A DNA stretch of 64,000 bases from Nitrospira japonica. Its GTDB lineage: Bacteria; Nitrospirota; Nitrospiria; Nitrospirales; Nitrospiraceae. The notes under the pieces are model-generated. The model was not told the DNA's origin. It ran no database searches and saw nothing but the letters and a program-made list of their open reading frames with translations. The translations under genes and the position numbers were made by a program. Where the stretch lies: assembly GCF_900169565.1 (NCBI RefSeq), contig NZ_LT828648.1, positions 1,180,876 through 1,244,875 on the forward strand, written 5' to 3'. Shown piece by piece: positions 37,005-45,927 of this stretch (position 1 is its first letter; each line of letters opens with the position of its first letter).

Positions 37005-39228
37005 GGAGCGCGACCTCCGATCAAGGCGTTACGGCCACAATCTGCAGACCCGCTTGTTCCGTAAAATTCAGCTTTCTCTTCGCAGCATCAGCTTCAGCGT
37101 AGGTAACGAAGTCCGTCGAATTGAGCCGTTTCGTAAGATTGGACTTTGAGACCAATCGGAAGATCTTGCTCCGAGTCGGCAGTTTTAGGGCGGGAGCTCG
37201 GTAGCGGTTTGGCCCGGAGTGTTTGGCTGCGTGCAGACCAGCTGCGCTCCACCGCGAAAGTCGAGCGGCAATCCCGGCGTCCATCGTATGGCGTGGAGGC
37301 GGCGGGCCAGCCGGTTTGGGGATGATCTTTTCTTCATACTCCACTGTAGTCGTGAGTGGAGCGCCATGCTCCGCCTGTTGGGTTGTAGCCTGGATCCCAG
37401 CTTCTAACAATTCAAACGACGGGCTCGACAACTTCTCATCATCCGACATGTCACGAAACTGGGCCGGGGCAAAGTGATCACGTACCGGTTCGGTGTCAAC
37501 ACCTCCTATGCCGATCTGAAGTTGTTGGATTTGGAATTCCTGCGGCCCGCCAGCGACGGGCGTTGTCCCAAACCGTGTGATCAGAAGGTTCAACGGCACG
37601 ACATTTTGTTTGATCGTCAGGAGACCCAGCGGGTGCATGCGTATCCCCGTCGAGTCGTCAATCTCACGCAGACTCACCAATCTCGAAAGCGTGCGCGGCA
37701 GAGCCGCGCTCCACGCGGCCGGCTGGCTCAACGCTTCTCGCAACAGTCTGGCCACATCAGTCGACTCGGGAACCGGGGGAGATTCCCCTTCGATAAGGGT
37801 CGTGTCGAATGACACCGATTTCCTAAAGATCCAGATCTTAAATGTGGCTTTCCCCCGAACATGTAACGGACGCGGGCCGGACAGTTCGCCCTCGAAGGAC
37901 ACCATGAAGAGGCTTCGGCCGAAGGCCTTCAATTCCAATGATGCATGCAGCGCCGCGACGAAATGAAATGGGTTAAATTGAATCAGCACATCGAAGCCTG
38001 CCATACCTTCGACACTGAATTTCGATTTTTTCGCGAACAAATGCACGTGCGCGCCGAACTGGACGGTGTTGGAAGTGATGGCGAAATACGCCTCGCACCG
38101 GAGCTTCAGATCGTCGGAATTCGCTAGTACGATGGCGAGGCGGGGCATCGGCTCAAGTCCAGGGGGAGGCGTAAAGTCCGGATGCACCCCGCCGATCGCC
38201 AGGATAAAAGACGGATTCCGGTTCCAAGTCATCCGCATCCGCATCTCGCCGGTGATGACGTATTTGTTCAGCAAACGCGAGTCGTGCAGCACCGCATCGA
38301 GAAAGGCCCGCTCTTGCGCGAAATCGATTCCGCCAAAGACGTACATCTGGAGGCGGACAAGATCCAGCTCCTGCCTGGGAAGGATCGCCGAAAGGTGCCC
38401 AACCATTAGTGCCCTGGTGCGCACGCCGAATTCCACAATGAAGGCTAAGCGAATGATGGCAAGGGGTGGAGTGCCCCACGTAATCTGCACGACCGGCCCA
38501 AAGAGATGATGATCCTGTGCCGGAGGAAACACCGTGTTGAGTGCACTTAGATATTGAGGCCCATTGCGGACCGGATCAGCCGGTGCGAGGATACCGTCGA
38601 GCGTGTTGGCGCGCATACCTAGCTGAATGGCGTCTTCGTTCGCTGTTCGATGGATGCCGAGAAGCCCACCGATTCCCCGGAGCATGAACCCCAAGCCAAG
38701 CGGGATCGGCTTGAAGCCTTCGGCGGTGATCACCACAACAAGGGAAAATCCGTTCTGGCCGCCCGGCAGCCGCGTATGAATCAGCCCAAGGGCCCGCACG
38801 GCGATGCCGCCTTGCATCTCCAGGTAGAGCACACCCGCATACTGAGCTTGCTGAGGATCGAAGGAAAGAAAGCCTCCCCCATGTACGACGCCGGCATCGA
38901 TCGTGAGGCCGACGCCGGTGGGAGGCTTGAAACGGAAGTCCAGATCCGCCACACCAAGATTGCCCCCAGTTTGGGGGAAAGTTAGGTCAGCAGCGAGTCC
39001 CACTCGCTCTATCGTTGCTTCTACGGGGCCAAGCCGGAGCACGAGTGTGGCCGATGCTTCTGTTTCCAAGCCTTTGTCGCCGGCATGCAGCCGGAGATGA
39101 ACGGTCGGCACCTTCAGCCCACCTATCGCAAGCCCAATTGGTAAGGTTGCGTCCAGCCCCGTGCTGCCACGCAGTGTCAGTCCTCGTTCGTTGGACCAGG
39201 CCAGGCCGAGATCGAAGTTGGCCCGCAT
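36722..39228. repeat. 2507-bp direct repeat, copy 2
   Basis: This is the second copy of the block at 25953-28459, same orientation, with the single noted difference at 36756. Its right edge falls inside a conserved motif of the DUF6603 reading frame (GDGFLSSILPA), beyond which the sequence becomes much GC-richer. Its left edge falls inside the 931-type gene. Confidence 0.93.
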
Positions 39229-40557
39229 GCCCTTCGCCGGCAAGATGCTGCTGAGAAATCCATCGCCGTCAGCAGGCGCAAGGACGAGTGCGCCCGACTG
39301 CGCGTAGATGGCCAGCAGGACGACAGCGGAGGAACCCGTCGCGCGCAGGTCTGCGTCGAGCTGCAGCGCGCCGATCTCGAGCCGCGTACTGGTGCTCGCG
39401 CCGAACACGAATGCCAGCGCACCGGCCGCGGCCTCGCGCTCGATCCGCAGCTTTGCGCTGGCCGTCGCGTCGGCCAGTGCGTCCGGCGCGAGCGCCGCAC
39501 CATCGGGACCGAACACGAAGCCGGGCACGCTGCCTTCGCTTTCGAGCGTGAGGCGCCAGCCGTCGCGCGTCTCGGTGAAGGCGAGCTGGCCGAGCAATTC
39601 GATGATCAGCCCGTGCGCAGCGGCCGGATGACGTGCCGACGTCACACGCGCAGCAACCGCAAACCGCGCCGGAGCGGCCACGCCGTCGCTCACCTGTCCT
39701 GGCAGCACGATAACGAAACGCGGCTCGACGCTCTCGAGGTATGGCCTCAGGTCCACTGACTCGGCCTGCGGGAACTCCACCGCGAGCGCGTCTGCGTCGT
39801 GCTCGTCGTCGCCGAAGTGATCCGACTCGTTGAGCTCGACTGGCAGCGGCGCGCTGGGCGGGCCGACCGCCACGCGGTCCTCGAAGCACTTGAGTCCCAG
39901 CGTGTGCGCCAGCAGCCGCAGCAGTGGAAAGAGGCGGCGCGCCGACTCGTGCGCGTCGGCGGCGGTGTCGAGGCGATTTGGGAAGTAATGCTCGGACAGC
40001 GTCGGCAACGGGCGTTGGAGGATCGCGTCGACCCGCTCCAGTTGCAGCCGATCTCCGCACCACGGTAATCGGACAACCTTCGCACCGTCGGCGACCATCG
40101 GTTGGGCAGACGCGATCTCGGCCGGCGTCACCAGTGTCAACAGGCACGCAGCGCGGAACAATGTTGGGTGACGCACCCGCAGGTGCATCGCGAGCAACTG
40201 CTCAATCAGGTCGCGCCCGAGGTCGCGCGTCTGGTCGGCCAGCGTCGGGTCCTGCACGAGGTGCTCGACTCCGCGCGCTGAGCTGAACAGGTCGTCCGCA
40301 AGCGCGAGAAGGCGCGCGACACCGGACCACGAATCGAGCATCTCTGGCTGCAGGTCGACAATCTCCTGCGCAAGCCCGCCCAGGCGCTCGATCTCCCGGC
40401 GCAGATCGGCGCGGCCGCCGACCTCGTCGGTTCTGCCCATCGACTGCATCAGCAGTTTCACACCCACCGGTCGCCGCGTGGCGTCGACCAGTGGCGCCAG
40501 CAGCGCAACGATCTCGTCACGCAGTGTGACAGGCAGAGTGTTGTCGTTGGTGGCCAT
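37021..40557 (-). CDS. Chimeric DUF6603 protein (second copy)
   Basis: A protein of 1178 residues if started at MATNDNTLPV (ATG at 40557, with GGAGAT upstream and 13 bases after the amidase stop). A longer frame to 40662 overlaps the amidase gene and is unlikely. About the first 440 residues are homologous in layout to the original DUF6603 protein but strongly diverged and encoded by much GC-richer DNA. From GDGFLSSILPAKGMRANF onward the sequence is identical to the first copy. The switch falls at 39228/39229 in a conserved stretch, with the frame kept. This is what homologous recombination between a foreign homologue and the local copy would give. The protein appears intact. Confidence 0.85.
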   Translation of the reverse strand: MATNDNTLPVTLRDEIVALLAPLVDATRRPVGVKLLMQSMGRTDEVGGRADLRREIERLGGLAQEIVDLQPEMLDSWSGVARLLALADDLFSSARGVEHLVQDPTLADQTRDLGRDLIEQLLAMHLRVRHPTLFRAACLLTLVTPAEIASAQPMVADGAKVVRLPWCGDRLQLERVDAILQRPLPTLSEHYFPNRLDTAADAHESARRLFPLLRLLAHTLGLKCFEDRVAVGPPSAPLPVELNESDHFGDDEHDADALAVEFPQAESVDLRPYLESVEPRFVIVLPGQVSDGVAAPARFAVAARVTSARHPAAAHGLIIELLGQLAFTETRDGWRLTLESEGSVPGFVFGPDGAALAPDALADATASAKLRIEREAAAGALAFVFGASTSTRLEIGALQLDADLRATGSSAVVLLAIYAQSGALVLAPADGDGFLSSILPAKGMRANFDLGLAWSNERGLTLRGSTGLDATLPIGLAIGGLKVPTVHLRLHAGDKGLETEASATLVLRLGPVEATIERVGLAADLTFPQTGGNLGVADLDFRFKPPTGVGLTIDAGVVHGGGFLSFDPQQAQYAGVLYLEMQGGIAVRALGLIHTRLPGGQNGFSLVVVITAEGFKPIPLGLGFMLRGIGGLLGIHRTANEDAIQLGMRANTLDGILAPADPVRNGPQYLSALNTVFPPAQDHHLFGPVVQITWGTPPLAIIRLAFIVEFGVRTRALMVGHLSAILPRQELDLVRLQMYVFGGIDFAQERAFLDAVLHDSRLLNKYVITGEMRMRMTWNRNPSFILAIGGVHPDFTPPPGLEPMPRLAIVLANSDDLKLRCEAYFAITSNTVQFGAHVHLFAKKSKFSVEGMAGFDVLIQFNPFHFVAALHASLELKAFGRSLFMVSFEGELSGPRPLHVRGKATFKIWIFRKSVSFDTTLIEGESPPVPESTDVARLLREALSQPAAWSAALPRTLSRLVSLREIDDSTGIRMHPLGLLTIKQNVVPLNLLITRFGTTPVAGGPQEFQIQQLQIGIGGVDTEPVRDHFAPAQFRDMSDDEKLSSPSFELLEAGIQATTQQAEHGAPLTTTVEYEEKIIPKPAGPPPPRHTMDAGIAARLSRWSAAGLHAAKHSGPNRYRAPALKLPTRSKIFRLVSKSNLTKRLNSTDFVTYAEADAAKRKLNFTEQAGLQIVAVTP

Positions 40558-42970
40558 GCGGATCTCCGCGTCAGACGTTCCGCGCACGCGGGCGCGGATG
40601 GTCGGGTAACTGCGGTACGGCGGCGCCGGCCGCGTCGGTGACCTTGTACTTCGGCCACTCACTGGCCCAGGTGGTCTCGTTGAGCCAGCGCATGAACTTC
40701 AACGGTTCGTAATGGAACGCGAATCCGGCCGCGTTGAGCTGCCCGTGCCCTGGCAGCGTGGGATGCAGGCGCGTGACGAGCGAGGCATCGCCCCACCAGT
40801 TGACGAGGTCGGGGTTGACGCCGATGCCTTGCAGGCGCGTGCGCTCCTCCGCCGACGGCGCCTTGGACCATTCGCTCTGGTAGAAAACCGCCGGCAGCAT
40901 GGGCATCGGCGTGCCGGCGGGCAGCGACCAACCCGAGGCGCTGGCGACGGACTGGAAGGCCGGTGGCACGAATCCGGAGCCGAAGGTCTCCAGGCCGATA
41001 CCATGCAGCACCATTGTGCCTTCCTTACGGATCACGCCGGCGTGTCCGAGGAAGTCACCCAGCAGCACGCGGATCGGCGTCTCGTTATTGCGTCCGCTCG
41101 CGCCGACCGCCACGTCTCCGGCGCGCAGCCGCTCGAGGAAGAAGAGTAGTGCCACCGCGTCGGTACGCCAACTTTCGAGCACAGTGGGCCGCCGCGGCGT
41201 TCCCGGCGGGCGCGAATCCCAGGCCGCCTGCTCGATACCGCCGTGCGCGGCACTGGCGTCGTACAGCGCGAGGACGAGGTCGCATTCCTTTTTGCGGATC
41301 AGCACGCGGTTGAGCCAGCAGGGGTTGGAGTCGGTCACCTCGGTGAAGCTCATTCCGTCTGGGCGTGCGAGGTGGATGATCAGCGAGTACACATAAGTGG
41401 GCTCCTGGTCATAGTCGATGCGGCCGGGGTTAGCGGGAAACGAGCCCACGCCTTCGATCTCGACCGACAGCGTGTCGGGCAGATGGAAGATCTCGTGCCG
41501 CACGAGCACGAACGCCATGCTGACCTCGTCACCAGTGTTGGGGAAGCGCGCCGCGACCAGCTCGCCGTTGGCCGGCGCATAGATCGGCACCCCCGCCGTA
41601 CCCAGGTTGAAGGTCGATGGCGACGAGATGTCGCCGAAAATGCCGTTGCTCGAGCGCAACCCGCTGCCTGCCGCGAGCAAAGTATAGGCGCGATCCTTGG
41701 CGTCGAAATCGCGCGTCGACTCGAAGTAGTACTCGCGCAACGGCGTCGTGCCGTCCGCGCGCCGCTCCGGCCGCCGCGCGGTCACCACGGTGACAAGGTC
41801 GTCGCTGAGGTCGAACGGATACCACCACCAGTCCCAAACCTCGCGCGCGAAGCGGTGCCAGTCGAATAGCGGGCCGGGGCAATCGTGGTCAGAGCTATTA
41901 AGCGTGTTCGACCCGGAGAAGCCGTGGCCGTGGAAGCCGCGGTATACGTCGAACAGGGCGGTCCAGACGCGGTTGTGCTCCCTGGTATTGGTGGCCATGT
42001 TGCGCGGCTGGATCGCCGCATCGTAACGCGCCTCAAGCGTCGCGGCATTGGCCGATTCGAACAGCGCCTCATGGATATGGTGCGCGGCCAGCGCACGCAC
42101 GAGGACGGGAAAACGTTCGTCGGCCAGCGCGAGGCGACGGAAGGTCGCCGAGTTGTCGACTGTGCGCTCGCGCCGCGCGTGCGGCAATAGCGGGAAGTTA
42201 CGCGGCAGGTCGTGCCGTTCGCACAGGAACCGCGCGAGGAGCGCCCAGCCGCGGTACTGCTGCTCGGTGAACAGCATGTAGCGGCGGTCGCCCAGTGCCT
42301 CGCGCGCCGGCCCCGCGTAAGTGCGTGTCGTCCACCAACTCACGACCACCTCGCGGAAGGCGCGGTGCGAAATCCACAGCTTCGCGCCCGGCACGTCGTC
42401 GGCGTTCTGGTCGGCGTTCGCCGCCAGCGAGGCCCAGCGGCTGCCTGGCGGCGGCGATGATTCGCTCAGGTTGCCGGTCTCGACGCCGATTGCCCAATTG
42501 TTCGTGTGGTTGCCGTGCAATGTGATGCTCGGCATGTTGATCAGGCCGAAGACCGTCCCGTCACCTGGCACGAAATACTGCGTGCCTATGCCCGGATCAT
42601 CCCGCTTCTCCCAGTCGGCCGGCGGGCCGACGTACCGCTTGACGAATTCCTCGACCCTCTCGCGCGGCGGAAAGCCGCCGGTCACGTGCACAACGACGGA
42701 ACGCACATCGGGCATGAACGTGCCGAAACTCCCCGGGCGCCAGTTGGCCACTCCGGCCATCACCCGGGTCTGCGGGTCATCGCTGAACACGGTGGCCAGA
42801 CGCGTCTGTAGTGAAGTGGGCATGGCCAACCTTTCAAGGACCAGTTCGAACAGCGGCACGGTCTGTCAGCGCGCGCCGCTGCGGTTCAAGGTGCCGAGCA
42901 CCGCCCGGCTGTCTGCAAACCGGATTGCCTGTTCCCCGAGCTCCTGTGATCCAATCGTAGGCGCCTGCCT
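39229..42970. other. GC-rich foreign block
   Basis: From the right edge of the direct repeat to about 42970 the sequence is visibly richer in G and C (long runs of GCG, CGC and GGC codons) than anything else in the window except the adhesin repeats. It contains the N-terminal part of the chimeric DUF6603 gene and the whole amidase-like gene. Both flanks belong to the local cassette or its remnants, so the block looks like an import by recombination. Confidence 0.75.
40571..42823 (-). CDS. Amidase_2-like (N-acetylmuramoyl-L-alanine amidase) multidomain protein
   Basis: About 750 residues from ATG 42823 (MPTSLQTRLA, preceded by GAAAGG); a longer frame reaches 42859. The N-terminal region resembles an amidase_2/PGRP fold: VVVHVTGG with His46, and NNWAIGVETGN with Glu114 (numbered from 42823). 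This suggests cleavage of the N-acetylmuramoyl-L-alanine bond. A middle part is unrecognised. Around residues 450-530, GVPIYAPANGELVAARF followed by a distant YSLIIHLA recalls a degenerate M23-type domain without evident zinc ligands. GC content is much higher than the surroundings. In the second cassette copy it occupies the place of the PhoD-like gene. No signal peptide is seen. Confidence 0.75.
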   Translation of the reverse strand: MPTSLQTRLATVFSDDPQTRVMAGVANWRPGSFGTFMPDVRSVVVHVTGGFPPRERVEEFVKRYVGPPADWEKRDDPGIGTQYFVPGDGTVFGLINMPSITLHGNHTNNWAIGVETGNLSESSPPPGSRWASLAANADQNADDVPGAKLWISHRAFREVVVSWWTTRTYAGPAREALGDRRYMLFTEQQYRGWALLARFLCERHDLPRNFPLLPHARRERTVDNSATFRRLALADERFPVLVRALAAHHIHEALFESANAATLEARYDAAIQPRNMATNTREHNRVWTALFDVYRGFHGHGFSGSNTLNSSDHDCPGPLFDWHRFAREVWDWWWYPFDLSDDLVTVVTARRPERRADGTTPLREYYFESTRDFDAKDRAYTLLAAGSGLRSSNGIFGDISSPSTFNLGTAGVPIYAPANGELVAARFPNTGDEVSMAFVLVRHEIFHLPDTLSVEIEGVGSFPANPGRIDYDQEPTYVYSLIIHLARPDGMSFTEVTDSNPCWLNRVLIRKKECDLVLALYDASAAHGGIEQAAWDSRPPGTPRRPTVLESWRTDAVALLFFLERLRAGDVAVGASGRNNETPIRVLLGDFLGHAGVIRKEGTMVLHGIGLETFGSGFVPPAFQSVASASGWSLPAGTPMPMLPAVFYQSEWSKAPSAEERTRLQGIGVNPDLVNWWGDASLVTRLHPTLPGHGQLNAAGFAFHYEPLKFMRWLNETTWASEWPKYKVTDAAGAAVPQLPDHPRPRARNV

Positions 42971-42999
42971 ATGAGTTATGAAGATAGGGCTCCAAGAGC

Positions 43000-43190
43000 G
43001 ACGGTTGAGCAATTCCCTTCATAAGTAGGTCTTGCTCATTTAGAACTTCCAGAAAGAGAGGGGAGCGATTCTTTAGCGCAAACCGAACAGCCACTGATCA
43101 GGAGTAACCATGCGTAGCATAGGATCCGCAAGCACCAGCGGAAGCTGTTCTAGACGATTTTCAAGAGAGGTCCACGCCATAGCGCTCCCA
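43000..43190 (-). pseudogene. Decayed 5' end of a PhoD-like gene
   Basis: The minus strand aligns by eye with the first 55-60 codons of the PhoD-like gene (31830-31986). Matching tracts include those for the start (ATGGCGTGGACCTCTCTTGA), the LVLAGPMLR-like segment and the WFALKE-like segment. Frame-breaking changes are present and the gene ends abruptly at the GC-rich block. It is not functional and marks the right arm of the duplicated cassette. Confidence 0.65.
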
Positions 43191-43249
43191 TTATGGTGGT
43201 TGTCTTTTGTGTTACGCGATGGGGCAGGAGTGACCACCCCATTCTAGTG

Positions 43250-43450
43250 ATGGCACTTTTGGCCAGTAATTGTGCACGGCAGTGAAAGTTGTGTGCGATG
43301 CAGACGAGTAACTTCTCTACACCAACTGCCAATTGCTGCATTCCATCCTCAATGATGGCAACTGCTCGTTGAAAAATCGGAGAGGACGTAAACTATTCGC
43401 AGGCTTTTAACTTGTCAACCTAAATAAATCAAATACGTGTAATTTAGGAC
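43250..43450. repeat. Diverged copy of the CHAP-PhoD intergenic tract
   Basis: The tract matches about 32040-32235 with scattered differences; shared words include CCAGTAATTGTGC, CGGCAGTGAAAGT, CACCAACTGCCAATTG, TCAATGATGGCAAC and AATACGTGTAATTTA. It preserves order and orientation relative to the PhoD remnant and the CHAP-like remnant. Confidence 0.75.
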
Positions 43451-43600
43451 TTGAGTCTTCTATTTTTCTAAATAATAATCCCGCCTATTGGCGACAAATC
43501 ATATATAGAAGCCACGGTCGATATAGATGGAATCAAATTGAAGTTTTCTATAAAACTGACCAATGTGCTGACTTCTGGCTTTGATCGTTCCTTACAACTC

Positions 43601-43676
43601 CTAGGGATGGTAGCTAACGAACCCTTTGTTTATTTCCGAAAGCTTCCTGCCGGTTCTGCGATACACGCCAACCCCT
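43601..43676 (-). pseudogene. 3'-end remnant of the CHAP-like hydrolase gene
   Basis: About 24 codons before a TAG at 43601-43603 read GVYRRTGRKLSEINKGFVSY. This is clearly homologous to the C-terminus of the intact hydrolase (GVFRRTGRKVSEITKGFISY). Upstream of the fragment, homology is lost. It is the outermost recognised piece of the second cassette copy. Confidence 0.75.
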
Positions 43677-44535
43677 GTAAGCGGATATGTAGCTATTCAA
43701 AGGGAGCCGAATAGAAACAAGCGAAATCTTACCAATCTCAAGCTTGTCCCCTTCCCACGCTTCCCCCTCTTTTCGTCTAATTCGATGTGCTTTCAGCCGT
43801 GACCGGTTGGGAGGCATCACATTTTGTGAATTTCTCCGAGGAGAACACCCCAGTGTTTTTTTGTCGTTAATGTCGCTTGGTTCGTGACCCCGATGCGGTA
43901 AGCGGTCTGGGTCTCATCCCCATGAGGGGTTTCCTTTTTTAGAGAATTTCAAATAGGAAGTGGAGAGGGGGAGATCTGTAGCGGGCTCGGGTAGATTTAT
44001 AGTGCTAGGGTGGAGAGGCTCAGAGGTGGCCCTCCGCCTGCCGCGAAGGTCCCGGCGGGTCTTGTCCTGGGGGGAAGAAGCATGCTTTTTCTGATTCAAC
44101 CAATCTTGCTCGAGTACGGCGGACCTTCGCGGTACACGGACACGAGGCGGACACGCTATGATTATGCCGTGGATTGTTGCGAGCCTATGAAGGCGCATCT
44201 GGTCTGCAAGCTGTAGACAGAGCGGTTAGCGATCCGTTAGCGTGGGGCAGCAACTCAAGATCTAAGTTATTGATTCGTAAGCTTTGCAATAGGTTGGGGA
44301 TAGTATCCCGGCTTCGGCACCAAAATCCCGTGCAATATCGTAGAGCCGATCCACTGGTTCTTTCGTGGCTTTCTTTCAAGGCTAGCGAGGCTCGTCGAGT
44401 ATGGCGAGGCCGTTGCAAGCGGTTTACGAGTCATAGGGCAGCGTTCTGGCCGGGCATCTGATCCGCGGTGCAATCCTGGTTACATACTGCGGAATAGCTA
44501 TTCTCAGGACAACCTGCTACGATATACTCGTTTCA
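43677..44535. other. Intergenic region with eroded sequence
   Basis: About 860 bases with no intact gene. A terminator-like hairpin with a T-run (CTCAT-CCCC-ATGAG, 43913-43940) lies on the plus strand. Near 44128-44160 the minus strand has the spaced GTGTCCG pair also seen near 7600. On the minus strand at about 44262-44375 a 37-codon frame ends in DFGAEAGILSPTYCKAYESIT, which has protein-like composition and may be a gene tail, with no family recognised. Confidence 0.4.
44501..44528 (+). promoter_or_regulatory. Candidate promoter for the RRM protein gene
   Basis: TTCTCA (44501-44506) and TATACT (44523-44528), separated by 16 bases, resemble a housekeeping -35/-10 pair. Transcription would start near 44535 and give a leader of about 190 nt before the RRM gene. 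Long leaders are common for cold-regulated RNA-binding proteins. Not confirmed. Confidence 0.35.
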
Positions 44536-44722
44536 TCGCGGCGGACCTCGCGTGAAACATTTCAATTGAACGGTCCATCACCGATATTGTCTCACCCGGA
44601 CCCGGAAACTGATCGGAAGCCTGACCAAAGCCGCTGTTCGTGATTGCGTCTTCGGCCCTCTCCTTCCTCTCATACCTCGCGCTGGTGTTTTCGACAATGT
44701 CACATTTGAAGGGAGGAACCTC

Positions 44723-45046
44723 ATGGGTTCCAAATTATATGTAGGCGGTCTGCCGTACGCGGCAACCGAGACGCAACTCACCACTCTGTTTGCCGCACAC
44801 GGCAAGGTTGAATCAGCCCGTGTCATCGCTGACAAGTTTACCGGGCAATCGCGAGGCTTCGGCTTCGTCGAAATGTCGACGCCGGAAGAAGCCCAGGCAG
44901 CCATTACGGCTTTGAATGGGTCTCAAATGGATGGTCGGTCACTTACGGTGAACGAAGCGAAGCCGCAGGAGTCCCGCTCCGGCGGTGGAAAGCGATTTGG
45001 TGGCGGAGGATCCGGCAACGATTTCGGCGGTCGGAATCGCTTCTAG
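44723..45046 (+). CDS. RRM-domain RNA-binding protein with Gly-rich tail
   Basis: A 107-residue protein: one RNA recognition motif (residues 4-80) with RNP2 LYVGGL (5-10) and RNP1 RGFGFVEM (44-51), followed by a Gly/Arg/Ser-rich tail ending in GGRNRF. Such short bacterial RRM proteins bind single-stranded RNA and are often cold- or stress-induced, as in cyanobacterial Rbp proteins. GGGAGG stands about seven bases before the ATG at 44723. A terminator hairpin follows directly, so the gene is transcribed alone. Confidence 0.95.
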   Translation: MGSKLYVGGLPYAATETQLTTLFAAHGKVESARVIADKFTGQSRGFGFVEMSTPEEAQAAITALNGSQMDGRSLTVNEAKPQESRSGGGKRFGGGGSGNDFGGRNRF

Positions 45047-45062
45047 TCTCGGGGCTGTTCTT

Positions 45063-45093
45063 GAGAGGGGCATCTCGATAAGATGCCCCTCTC
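45063..45093 (+). terminator. Rho-independent-type terminator after the RRM gene
   Basis: A perfect 13-bp inverted repeat, GAGAGGGGCATCT (45063-45075) and AGATGCCCCTCTC (45081-45093), with a 5-base loop. It begins 16 bases after the RRM stop. The tail is only moderately T-rich (CCTTTCC). Confidence 0.85.
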
Positions 45094-45147
45094 CCTTTCC
45101 GCTCTACTGGCAGCAACTGTTCTGATAGCTTCCCACTCGGCAGCACT

Positions 45148-45303
45148 TCACACAATATCCAGGGTTCTTTGTCCTGACAGAATTTCTTGAGTCAGAAGTT
45201 GCCGAATGCGTGACCTTCTAGGATCACGGTTCAGATACGGATTGTTTCCTGGCAAGGGGAGAGATCCTCTAGCGCTGTGCACACGCTGACGACCTTCAGC
45301 CAT
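45148..45303 (-). CDS. Possible small protein (51 aa), coupled to the upstream small ORF
   Basis: A 51-codon frame from ATG 45303, overlapping the stop of the 92-codon frame upstream (AATGGCTGA). Its composition is basic and protein-like (NPYLNRDPRRSRIRQLL). The overlap suggests coupling, but no family is recognised and non-coding status is possible. Confidence 0.3.
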   Translation of the reverse strand: MAEGRQRVHSARGSLPLPGNNPYLNRDPRRSRIRQLLTQEILSGQRTLDIV

Positions 45304-45574
45304 TCCTGGGGCGTCGTGTAACTCCTTTGCCGCCGGATCGACGTGTCCGGGCACGTCCTTTCATCTCTTGCTCCGCCGATCTCAACAGCGTCTCGTCTCC
45401 AAATCCTTGGCTGGCGAGCGATGACACGGACCTTCTGATTGTTTCAATCGCCGTGGGTTCCGTCACAGCCGGATCGGACAAGCCCAGCAGTTCCCAGCGA
45501 ATTTTCGGTTTCGATGTGGATCTGGTCTTCTTTTTCTTGGGGGCGTTCCGGTTCCAAACGGGTGAGATCTTCAT
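45296..45574 (-). CDS. Hypothetical basic protein (92 aa)
   Basis: A 92-residue, Lys/Arg-rich frame starting MKISPVWNRNAPKKKK, with a plausible ribosome site (GAAAGG) six bases before the ATG. The middle (ETIRRSVSSLASQGFGDETLL) looks helical and the ends are basic and disordered, as in small nucleic-acid-associated proteins. An overlapping frame on the other strand lacks a ribosome site. No family is recognised. Confidence 0.45.
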   Translation of the reverse strand: MKISPVWNRNAPKKKKTRSTSKPKIRWELLGLSDPAVTEPTAIETIRRSVSSLASQGFGDETLLRSAEQEMKGRARTRRSGGKGVTRRPRNG

Positions 45575-45927
45575 CAGAAACCTTTCTTCAGTAGTGAATC
45601 AGCGACTATCGGCATGGCCATGTAATTGTAACAGATTGATGGATGACATGTTGTCGTCTATTGTGAGGGGACCTGAGCTAAGAACATGAGAATTAAGGCT
45701 TTTCGGCCGATTGTAGCCTAGAGAAGGCATGAATGCGCTGATCACGAGTTCACGCTAGAGGGGAGTATACAGCGGAGATCTCAGACTGCGATGCATTGAC
45801 ACTCACCGTGCCGGTCCTATCGAGCAGGGGCACTCACGGCTGCGGGACGCCGCCCACAATCTCACGGATCATGCTGACCTTAACCCCGGCTAACGCTATA
45901 CTTGCGCCCACTTAACCGGGAGGCGGC
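45575..45927. other. Intergenic region
   Basis: About 350 bases between the divergent 92-aa ORF and the lipoprotein gene. No gene, RNA or strong hairpin was seen. It must contain the lipoprotein promoter. Confidence 0.4.

Noticed and set aside
25953-39228. Interpreting the 2.5-kb direct repeat as an insertion sequence
   Set aside because: It contains no transposase, terminal inverted repeats or target duplication. It begins and ends inside cassette genes.
39269-42974. Many overlapping frames of 60-290 codons on both strands in the GC-rich block
   Set aside because: High GC removes stop codons. The frames are Arg/Ala-rich, lack start signals and overlap two well-supported genes.
43914-44198. 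94-codon minus-strand frame
   Set aside because: It contains the GTGTCCG motif region and low-complexity tracts, with no start signal. More likely eroded or repeat sequence than a gene.
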